From the NCBI RefSeq assembly GCF_001640805.2, contig NC_066835.1:7310227-7374226 (forward strand): a stretch of 64,000 nucleotides of DNA, given 5' to 3'. This stretch comes from Lates calcarifer (Eukaryota; Chordata; Actinopteri; Centropomidae). Of the stretch, positions 43,001-55,000 are shown one piece after another; positions within the stretch are counted from its first letter, which is position 1; each line of letters starts with the position of its first letter. Position numbers and translations under genes: made by a program. A model generated the notes under the pieces. It worked only from the letters and a program-made list of their open reading frames with translations, searched no databases and had not been told where the DNA came from.

Positions 43001-46000
43001 TTGACCCAGAACTAATTACTTGTATTCATTCAGACACAAAAAGCACTCTACTTTGCTGTTTCTTCAACCAGGACCCCAACAATGACATGACAGCTTAATT
43101 TGGTTTAATTGTAGCTGTCGGTGTGATGGTTTTGTTTCCATGATGCTCTGATTAATTGACACAAAAATTAATTCCGTAAGACAGATGACTGATTTAAGGC
43201 CACTGTTGGAGAAACAGCATACTACGTAAAGTAGGTCTGAAACAGTTCTAAATGCAAGGGAGACACAGGTGCGAAGGGAGGGGTTTAGCAATGCTTTTTG
43301 CTCCTCTATGCGTTACTCAAGTCCTGGCAGAAGCACAAGAAAGCAGAGACAGGCTGATGACAGGGGGGTGAGGTCAGACATCTTACCTCGAAGTCCAGCT
43401 CAGAGTACCGTACTCTTTTCCTCTGGAAGAGGAAGGGGGCAGGGGGAGAGAAGAAAGCATCAATGACCACCCCTCGACCACTAATGAACCTTACACCTCT
43501 ATCTCAGTCTCTCTGTGGATCTCAGACCCATTGTTCAGTAACAAGAGGAGGGCTAATATGCACTGGCTGCCCAACATGATACAGATATTCTTGCAAATGT
43601 CAAAGCAAAAAGCAAATTATTCAGTCTATTTCAATGTAATAAGATTAGTGAAGTGGAATAACCCAGAATTAGAATGAAATAATAATTTCTCGGCTCACAG
43701 TCTCAAATACAATCATTACAACTCCAGCATAAATCACCCTCTTTGCTATTTTTGGAGAATTTGTTGGAGACATTCCGATTAAAAGAGCTGCACCAAACAT
43801 ATGAGAAATGGTTTTCATCCTCTAATCTTGTTTGGACCCCACTGCTCTCCTCTTAAGTGCATCCGTAGCTATAGCAAGTGGCACACAAGCCGCCAATTTA
43901 ACAGCTGCAGACATTTCCAACTCATCTGGCCCTGACATTGCATTACATTCCATCTCTGACTTCCTATCTGGCTCTCGCTGTCTGCCAGATTTGCATTTGG
44001 CAGGGAGAGGAGCTGCTCTCCACAGTTAGTTAAAAGCTGTATTCATTCTTTGAAAGGGCAGAGTTGCTGATCTGATGTTATGGCAGCCAAGGTTTTAAAA
44101 GGCAAAGGAATGCAAACAGATAGAGAGGTAAGAGTCTCTCTGAGATGTCCTCTTCACTAGTGAATTCACCCATCTCTGCTTATTCACCCATCCCTGCCCA
44201 TCCCTGTTTATAAAAGACAATGCAATTACTGCTCTCCTACAGAGAAATCCTTACCTTAAACAGAGAAATTCCGTGATTGAGTTTGCTTTGTAATATGGCA
44301 AACATGCAGCATGCATATACATGTGCAGTATATTGCATGTTTTGGTGGGGACACACATAAAGCAGTCATTAACTCACTCATATAAAATTCATAAGAACTC
44401 CTTTGCTCCTGTGAGTTGCTGTTATGATGGCATGATGGTTGCATACATGTATTAAATAGAGGGAACTGTGATAATCTGACCTCTATAGCCAACAGCTTGT
44501 TGTAAGAAGATACTAATTTATATTTCAATACTCCCTCCACTGGATTCTGTGACGATGATAGGATAATAAGCCCTGTGGACAGTTTTTCACACTGACTAGA
44601 TCATTTAGAGTTAAAATTTACAAGCCTCTAACTAAAAATCAACAGTGAAATGAACACTATGAGTACATTTGCGTGATCCCTCCATTATGCGTCACCGTGT
44701 TTGAATTTGGGAGTAAAACACTGCTGTGATTTAATCTTGAGAGGCATGCTCTGATATCCATCTCCAAATCAAGCATATTCAAACAGGGTGAAATTACAGC
44801 AGTAAATTACATCCCGCAGGTTTCTCTGCAGATTTTTTATATATTTTTTTTTTTTGGTATTCATGAGTGCACTCATAGCTCTTCTGACAGTGATTTTTTA
44901 TGAGTTTTAATGACTCGTCCTTAACGTCCTCAGCCCTAAATGAAGCATCTGCACTTTTCAGTGAAAGTGTCATTTCCATCTCTTTAATCAACCTTGTGAA
45001 TCAGCAAGATGCCATTGGGGGAAGATCCAAAATGTGAGTGCGTGTGTGTGTTTATGTGTCCATGTTATTGTATGCTTGTATGCTGTTTTGTGTATGAACG
45101 TCAATATGTGTGTGCGTGTGTAAAATTAAGGTGGGCTGAAAGACATTCACCAGGGGTATTTCCTCTGATCCTGTCTGTCTCAGTCCATCTGCTATGCCAC
45201 CTTGTATGGTTAGGGGGGAGTATTACACACGCATTACACGTACTCTCTCACACACACACACACACTCTCGCTCACACAGCAAACTAAGAAGAAGCGGTCT
45301 GTCATTATGAGAATAACTCATTTAAACACTCATTGTCTCAGTCAGCAGCAATAAATACTACTCAACTGAAAATAATAGCAGTTGTTACAGCAGACGTCTA
45401 AGGCACACAACTGTGCTTTTATCGTAGCATGGTGACATATTGTTGATGTATATGATTGCATGACTTGTATCAGAACCACACTCGTAATTATAGCCATACA
45501 AACTGACTTCCTCTTCCCACATCCTTTTGTAGTCATAGATGCATGACACAAGTTATTTAGTCTAGAACAGAATATTACATCTTATTTTTCCCAAGGTAAA
45601 AAGAGATGTTAACTGGAAAATAAGTGGACCTTTCTTGCCAAGCACTTCCTCCCACTTGCTTGCTTTCTCTTCTCTTTATCAACCCACCACTGTGACTTCA
45701 CTTATAAAGCCACACCACCACATCCATAACTTTAACCCATGAGCTCAGGTGAAAAGTGGACATAGTGAGGAAGCTCCACCACCACCGGGAACTTTTTCTT
45801 CCCTCATCCCTCAACCTCTCACCCACCTCCAGGGATCCTGCTGAGAGGCTGGTGTTGGCGTTGGTGCTGCCCAGGTTGCGTGGCAGGGTCCTGGTTCTCT
45901 CCACTGTAGTTCCCCCCGTTAGGATCTGTCGGACTGACGGCCTCTGGCCTGGCTTCAGTTGGAGCGAATGCCCGTGGGGATGCATGTGTCCTCCGTGGGA

Positions 46001-49000
46001 GTGTACAAGACCACCCTGAGCCATCATGTGGCCGTGCCCGTGGGGCATGGTTTTGATCGTCCCATAGGAGCGGTTGAGGTTCATGGTGATGTTCATGTCG
46101 CCCACACTGGATGGCACAAAATCCGCCGGGTAGGCCTCGCTCTCAGCCGGGTGGAGGGTTAGGGGAGATGGAGGAGGGGGGAAGGGAGGATCCTCCACTG
46201 CGATGTTGAGAGGCTTGTCCTCGCCCCCCAGTCCCAGGCCTCCTTGGGAGGAGGGTGCTGGAGGTTTGAGACTGACCGTCCTACGAGGTAAGACCATGTA
46301 GTCTCCCTCCCCTCCTCCGCCACTTCCTCCCCCTCCTCCTCCACTTCCTCCGCTTCCGGCACTTCCATCCTGGGAATTGTTGGAGGAAGCTGGCGGTCGT
46401 GCCCAGCCCAGGCCACTCTCGGTGCACAGGTAGATTGGAGCACCGCTACGTTGCTGCCCTTGCTGTCTCTGCTGATCCACATTCACCTCCTTCTTTAGGG
46501 GCGTTTCACTCAGCTCATTGAGGCCTCCTAGGGGTGGAACCTTTGGGAAAAACAAGAAATCGACTGCTAAGCCTAATTTGCATCAAATGCCTAAGAGAGC
46601 GTGACTCCAATGTCAAGAAAATCTCTAGTCTTAGATACATTTTTTTTAGGACAGAATAATTGAGCAGAGCACTACACTGAGCATTTCAATATGTCAGTCA
46701 GTGTAAACTTCAGCCCCATACCTGTACAATGAGGTTGGGAGGGGGAATGTTCCCAGGGAGGGAGCTGAAGTTAACTCCGACTCCCCCCTCCTGATGGGCT
46801 GCCAGCTTGGGATCGTCCTCGTCATCCAGGGAAATGCGGGAAAGGGTCCCAGTGATGGTGGCCGGGTTGCAGGTGTTGACCTCCTTGAAAATGACTGGAA
46901 GGAGATGCAGGGAGAGGAAAGGAAGCCATGGAGAGAGAGAGAGAGAAAGTGGGGGATAGGAAAAAAGGAGTAGTGTGCAAGAGGGGGGCAAAAGGAATAT
47001 TTGGAATGAAAAAGAGGAATGGATATTGAATGGAGAGGAATTGATATAATTTATGCCAAACAGAAGACAGTTGACAGGGAGGCAGGCAAAACACAGACAC
47101 AAGACATAAATTAGGCACTGATATTGACGTTTGTTTGCAGCTTTGATGTAGCTGTGAGGCGGTTTGCTGCTCCAAAGAAAAGTTTCACTTCTCATTCTGA
47201 GCTTATATGGTTCACTGTAACTAAGATGAGTTTAGTGTCTGACACTGTGACCTTAAGTCTTGCTCCATCTCAAGATTTGCTGGTGAGCCAGGATTTTTAT
47301 TAGCTTGGAGAAACAGCCTCGGTGCAAAATGCTGTGTGCTTCAAATGAAATGGAGCCAAATTCCCTCGCTACCGAGTCCTGTCCCACATCTCGCTCACCA
47401 GCTTATTACTCCCATATCAGGGAGAGCCTGTCTGTGTCTATGTGCTTTAATACGTGTGTATCTGTATATTTCTGTGTGAGGGCCTGTATTTATTTTGTAA
47501 CACCATAAATAAAACAGAACATTAAACTACTTACAGTGGCTTTGGGTTAGCTTTCATGCATGTTGTTCAGAAAAACAGATTCTGTTGCATTTCTAAAAAA
47601 GCTACTCCAAAAATTACCTATGACAGACATGCTGATGAGACACGACATTTGATCACAACTAATATCAATCTCTCATCACAATCAAACACAAATCAAACCA
47701 TCTGGAAGTCCATGCTAGACATCATGCTCATTCTGTCACCATCAGAGGAAAGAATGTTTACTCTGCTGCCACCCAAATCCAATTCTAGACCAAAGCATGT
47801 AGCGCAGACCATTTTCACGTAGACTGCATTGATGTGTCAAAATGTCAGGCTACACATTTGATCAAAAACTGAAGCTGGATCCTGCTGAGTCTGCACATAC
47901 CAGCAAGGACACTGGCTGAGTACACAACCTAGCATTTTCTCTGTGTTTCAACCTTCCTGTTGGTGCAAAGTGATGTGAAAGGACTGGACATGTTTGACCA
48001 GTCTGATCCCTTCACATCTGCATCCAACAGCAAAGGTCCAGAGAATTACCTATAGACGAATCTGGTGGTTGGTTTATGTGTTTGTGGTCAAACTGAACTC
48101 ATTTACTCATTCTGTGGTTTCACCTACAACCTGGATTCATCTATAGGAATCAGTAATGTGTGGGGAAAGACCAGGCAGTGTTAAAGAGGTCAGTTAGGTG
48201 CAAAACTTACATGGGTGTCCTCTCTCTGCAAGGGTGGAGGGGGAAAGTAATGCTGTGTTAATATTTCAAAGCACAACATAAACTACATTGTGGTACATTT
48301 GTACACATTTTAACACACACACACACACACACACACATAAGACCATCGTCATCAGCGAGTGAAACAGGTCTGAACACACCGAGGAGTGTTATTATCATGC
48401 GCAATTAAACACAGTCTCATCCAAACATATGCTCGCTGAACACTTACTGGGCAGAATCAGTGTGATTGATAAGGCATAATAATTTGCGCACAACTGTGTC
48501 GAGATGTAGCACATCATCTCCTGTCATTTCATCAACATGCACAGCGGCAAGCTAAGAATGTAACAGCTCCCCATTGCCTCTCTGCAATGCTAATCCTGTG
48601 CCGGACAAAAAGATTTTTTTTAAAAAGAAAGAGGACAGACAGAGAGAGACAAAGGGAGAGAGGGAAAGAGGGATCAGGTGGAAGGGAGCGCTCACCTGTT
48701 TGACATGCCAAGTCCACATCCTTCTCAAAATCCGTCTGAGAGAGGGAGGCAGGGTAGGAAGAGAGGGAAACACAATGAGTGTATGCAAGTACATTCACTA
48801 CATTAGCAGCAGAACAGACCCGATGAGTGATTGAAACAGAAACAAATTGAATGGTTATGCTGTATCCAGTGACTCTGATGTTCTAATTTGTCTCTATAGA
48901 AGAAGGCAGGATCTGTTGCCATGGTGACGCTTTAGAACTCAGTTAATTAGAAATGTCCTCTACGTACAAGAGCAAAATGATGTTACCTTAAGTCATGCCA

Positions 49001-52000
49001 GAAATGTTCAGTTTTCATTTCTTTACAGGGAATTGGGTTCAAACAAAAAGAGAAAATACAAAAAATTCTGTCTGATGGCACACACTACTGCCACTTTGTT
49101 CACGATGTGTATCAGTTCACTGCAGCAGGTCCAAATACAGACTTTGAGAGAGATGTGCAGAACGCTGTGGAGTTTTGCCAGGTACGTAATGCTACTGTAT
49201 GCCTCATCAGTCGCCTCTGTATCGTCTGAACGGAAAACAGGAACAGAAATTTACACAGCAGCAAAACTATTATCTGCTGTGCCAGGTGAAGCAAAACTTT
49301 GCCATCCACAGGCTGAGTCTTTTCTTAGACTGGAAAAAGAAATATAAAGTAAGAATAAAAATGCTTTTACATTTCATCCACACTGCCGACCTAAACACAA
49401 ACATCCACACAACACTAAGAGAGCAGTAACCTGCACCCAGTATTCCAATTTTATGTAGATTAGGGCACAGCCAAAGATGATGTTTATTTGCTTTGATCTT
49501 GAATTCACTTGAGGAACGCAGGGTGGCACCACTCCTTGGGTTAAAGAAACACTCTTAAACCCAGAGGGTGGTAGATTAAATGAAGAAGTATTGTCTCCAA
49601 AATGGCCACCATGCAAGTTGTCCTAAACTTTAGTGAAAGTGAAGCTCATTGCTATGCAGTTGTGGTCCTCCCTTCTCTCACCACAGAGCCTCCTCCTGTC
49701 CTCAGCGGGATTCACTTACAAAAGCCTTTGTTTGGATAATAAACTACAGATTTTAGACAGTTTGGGCACGCCACAGAGGCAAAGAGGAGAGGAAAGGGGG
49801 AAATGAAAAAGTGAAAGAGAGAAGGAGAGAATATGTAAAGGTCTCAGAGGAGTGGAAAAGCTCTTAGTACGCAAATCACCCGCAGCACCATAAATGGGTC
49901 TCTACTAAATGAATGAATGAGGATATGAAAGAAACCTCTCCCTCTCTTTCTCTCAGTCTATCTCTCCCATCCAAATTGAGTAAAACAAATCATCTTTAAC
50001 TATTACACACTCTCTGCAGCAGCCTTACAGGTGAAGTAGACTAAGTAATCAACAACAACAATTAGGTAAAAAGACCATAAGGGAATACAGTCTGATTGAC
50101 TGAGTCCTACAGTAAAGACTGAGTAAACATACTCTAGCATACAGCATTCTGGGTTAGAATTAATATAAAAGATATACTATAAATACAATATTTCTTAGCT
50201 TACTTTGCAACAATGCAAGTGGTGTTCTCTATTTATACACCAGAACTATTCCTAATTAGATTCAAAGGTGCAATATGTAATCAAAACAAAATAATATTTG
50301 ATTCAATGATGACATTTTTTGATTAAAGGAATAGTTTGACATTTTGTTTATATGTACTCTTTCTGAGAGATAGATGAGAAGATTGTTACCACTCTCACAT
50401 TTGTATGCTAAAAATGGCGCTCTACCACCAGCAGTGGAATAGCTTCACTTAGCACAATGACTGGAAACAGGGGGGAGTCAGCTTGCCTGGCCCTGTTCAG
50501 CAGTAACAAAATATGGTAACACCAGCACCTCTAACCTCACTTATTAGCACGCTGTATCTTGTTCATGTATAAACCAGTCATGTGCAGGACTATTTCTTGG
50601 CCGGAAACAGTGACCTTGTAAAATCTCTGCTGGTAATCCAACGTTGCAGACAAGACCCCAAAAAGTCACTCACTCACCAAGAGATAGTCCAACCCATGAC
50701 CCTCTCTCCCACAACATGATATTTTTACAGTTTGTTTACACTTTACATTAAACTAACAAGATATAACATGTTAATTAGTTTCAATTTAGAGTACAGACAT
50801 GACAGTGGTATTGGTCATCTCATTTAACTCTTGGCAAGAAAGCAAGTATTTTTCAAAATGTCAAATTCTTTCATCATATTTGTTCAAGTTTGTTGTAGAA
50901 TATTGTTTTACACATTGCACCTTTGTCTTTCTATGGACTTGACTATTCATAATTACTAATGACTGCGTCTTTTCTACAGGTGACATACTGCTTGGCTGCC
51001 GATGTGGTTGTGGGCGTGGTTTTGGTTATGAGCCTGGTTGTGGGTGTTGTTGAGGATGGGGCTATGCTCGTGTGCGTGGCTGAGGGCCAGGGTGTGGTCT
51101 AACCCCAGGTTGTGGTTGTTGCGGGGCAGACTGTGGTAACAGCCTTGCTGGCGTGCCTGGTGGCACGACGGGAATGGCTGTGGGTAGCAACCCGTGAGGC
51201 ACGGGGTTGTGCCGTAACGCAGAGAACCATACTGCTGCCCACAGTAGCTCGCACTGGGACATTTCTGATGGTATAAAAGAAATGAGTGGAAAACATAAAG
51301 TTGAAATGTTAGAGGAGGACATACGAGCAGTGTTGTAGAGGAGAGCAGTGAGATTTAATCAGAGATTAATTAAGTTTTGTAAAGACAGCTTTGATTCAAC
51401 TTTAACAAGAAGGTGTAGCTACAGCTCTACATCGTTACAGTGTTTCTAAATGTCAAGGGTTTAACACTGTAATGAGATTTCCTCAGAGTATAGCAAGAAC
51501 ACCTGAGAGGATGGTATTCACTGTAATTATGATGCTTATAATACTGGTGGCAGCCTCACCAAATTATCCATCACAATTAATGATCTCAACGGTACTCATA
51601 CAGCAGTTGTCCGTGCACATGTGCTGCTGTGAAAAGACATAAACAAGAAACTTGAGCAAACAAGGAGGTTTATTTGCTGTCTTCCTTGAGTGCAATAGTT
51701 GGCATAGCAACCAGCTGACACTGCGAACTGTGTGTATGACAACAATACATTAAGCCAAAAATTAAATAAGCACAGTTCAACTGTAATGCTCCTCTCGGTT
51801 ATGAAAACAGAGACAGAAAATGTGTCATAATGGGTTCCCTGTGCAGAGTGATGGCTCCAAAGTTTAATCTTGATAACCTCAGAGGGGCGTTCAGAAACCC
51901 ATAATCGTTACCGTAAACAGGTCTGAGGGAGAAATAAAGGGAAAAGTGATGTGAGAGCCGCTCATGCTCTAATAGTAGCAGTGTGACCGTACTGACATTG

Positions 52001-55000
52001 GCAAGGCAGTTCAAGTCTATATGATTTATCACACTATTAGCCACATTTGGAACACATACAATAACCTCACAGTGCTCTTCAAATAAAGATGAAGAAGTTT
52101 AGGTGAAAAGTAAATAAAAGTGCTGAAGCATCGGTTTTGGAAATACATAAAGTCCGGTGGGCAATACTGAGTTACTGAATTACTTAAATAAGTACAAACA
52201 ATAAGAACGTCAAAAATATATTGATATTAATTTTAGCAGGATGCCATTTCAGAAATTGTATTTGTTTATATTCTGTTACAGCAGTATAGGAAGTTAGTTT
52301 CAAGCTGGGAGTGAAACTGCATTTATATGGGGAATGAAATCAAACATAATTGGTAATGTAAATAATGCATAAAAATAATGAATTTCCATTGAGGTAAAAA
52401 TGGTTAAGGAAAAAAAGAGAGAGCAATGTATGAGTCTGAGCACTTCAATAATGCTTCTCTCTATTGAGGTTGAAGCTTGTGCAAACCTCCAACCTGGTTA
52501 ATGTTAGTCCGGGGGCCAATGGATCGCAATGTGGGATGAAATGGAATGCTATTCACCATGATCTGCACCTGTCCATTCTTGCAGGAGTCTGGTGAGTTTT
52601 CGCTGTCGTCTTTGCATCCCCCCATCCGACAGCGCACTGCGTCCTGCACCTGAGGGGAGGGGAATAAGGGATGGTGTGTAGGGAGGGTGAATATAGAGAG
52701 GGAAAGAGGGAGGGGAAAAGAATGATGAGGGAGAGGAAAAGGGTGATGCAAAGGAAAGAAGTTAGTGGAGGAACTTTTACTTAGTCTGGCGAATGTTTGA
52801 GCAATGGGGAACTCACTCCTCAGACATTTCATATTCTTCATCTTTATCACTGCGATGACAGATGTTGAATACTAAATTATCTGAAAATGGCAAAGTAACT
52901 GGAAAGGCCATATTCTTCACAAAGTAGCTCAGCTTGTTGCTTATATAACAGTCAGTGGAGTGGTACAGAAAACACACAGCAGCACTTCAAAGTATCCTAT
53001 TTGAGCCTTGTGAGATCAGTGGCGTATGGTCCTAATTAAAACTAACAGCATGGTATATAGATGTTCTAACCTCTGGGCCTTTCCAGTGTCATATTGTTTT
53101 TCTTTATCCTCCCACATACGGCATCTGAGCAAACATGCACCAGCCCGCTGACGAAAGGACCGGTTCTCGTAACACAGCTCAAAATCAAATGGATCCATGT
53201 GCATTATGTTTCACAGCCAACTCTGAGATTCCCCCCCCCATCAGGCTCTGTATTATAGATACCCTGGTTACTTGCTGAGGAGCAACATCATTTCTCAATG
53301 TTGCCGCTGTCAAATCCCATAAGAATCTCATGCGTGGAAACAAGAGTGTTCGTGTAGGGAGCGGTGCAAGAGCGGACGAGAGCATCTTCGCTCTCGCTGG
53401 GTGGGCTCTTCTGTATGTGTGTGTGTGTGTGTGCATGAGTGTGTGTAGTTACAAATGGAGTGGATTGGAGTAGCATCCATGTCTGATTAATACTGCATGG
53501 GTTAGCGTATTTTCTCCATTGTTTCCTTCCGCCCATCTCTACCCATGTCCATACTCATCTTCAGTGGCATTTGTTCCCTGTTCTCTTTTAGCATGAATAA
53601 GTGCGTGTGTGTGTGTCTGTATTGGCCTCCAATGCAGTTCACTCAGACTTCAAAGTGAGGAGTCCCTCTATGGGTCCAGACCTCTCTCTCTCTCCGCCTT
53701 CCTCTCTATTTCCTCCTCGCCAACTATCATCTCCTGCTTCGCTCTTGAATCACCTTCTTTTTTTCTCCAACAGATCTCTGCATACAGTTTTTTTCCCTTC
53801 CTCCTTCTACGCTTAACTAAGTCTCTCCCTCACCCATTTCTCACAATACACCTCTCCTTCAACCCCCCCACCCCCACCCCACCCCACCCACCACCACCAC
53901 CTCACTCTTCTGCTGCCTTCTAATCACAACACCTCCATCGTCACACCTGTTCTTTCACCCGCCTCGCTTCGACTGATCTCAGCAGGCCTCCTGCGACACC
54001 GCGGTCCTTTCATTGTCTTCCGCACCTTAGACTCACTACTGAGGAGCTCACTGCGTGGTTATGCTCAGCGGCACGTTTTTGTGTCTTTAGTTTACTTCAC
54101 AGAATATCGCACTTTGTATTGCCTTCTCTCTTGTTTTGCACTGTAATGCTTCCTCATCCTCCCCTCATTGTTCCCCTCCTCCCCTCCCTCCACCGTGGCA
54201 CTCCCCTCTTCCCGTTGTTCTGCAGCTACGAAGGATTTACACTCAGTCTCTTGCAGGGGATTTTCATACATTTACAATAAATAATTCCTGGATTTACTGT
54301 ACCCTGATCCCTGCCGCTTTTGTGATATTGATTTAATGCAGCTAAGCATTCTGAGCATTTAAAAATTCACTTACACTATGCAGTGCATTCAATATCATAA
54401 TGATCTCTTGGATATAGGCAAGGCTGTACATGCATCAGCAACAGAAGACACAGTTACAGTTATGGAAAACTGATGGCATTGTAAATCCATTAATGTAGCT
54501 AGTGCAATGGTGAGTGACTACCATGACAAAATGAGTGTGTGTGTGTGCATGCGCCAGTGTGTGTGTGTACATGTCTGTCTCAAGGACATGAATACATGTA
54601 TGTGCATAATGAGTTTCAAATTCAGCATCCCCGGGGGCACAGCAAAGCCCATGGCAAATAGACACTAGGGGGTATTAGTTAGGGACTTATCGTCTTATTC
54701 CTATACAACATCTTAGTAAGCTCCTTAAAACAGCCTCGGATCAGTTGGACAATACTGCACTATCATACTGCATTATGAAGAAGGAGCTGCAACATAGGAC
54801 ATGAATACCACGCTAATCCCTCTCATGTCTGATCCGCCTGTGTTCTGCCGTGACTCCAAACTGACCCGGAAACTAACGTGACATTTGCGAACACAAATCT
54901 GCACCTGCCGAAGGGACAGAGGTCACTGTGGCGTGCGGAATTAAGAGACGTGTGTGTCCGACATGTCTGGGAATTCACACAGCTGCTTAACAAAAGGAAC

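Noticed and set aside
51062..51322. Alternative minus-strand frames over the cassette exon
   Set aside because: These are shadows; only the frame starting KCPSASYCG is in phase with flanking adgrb2 exons.
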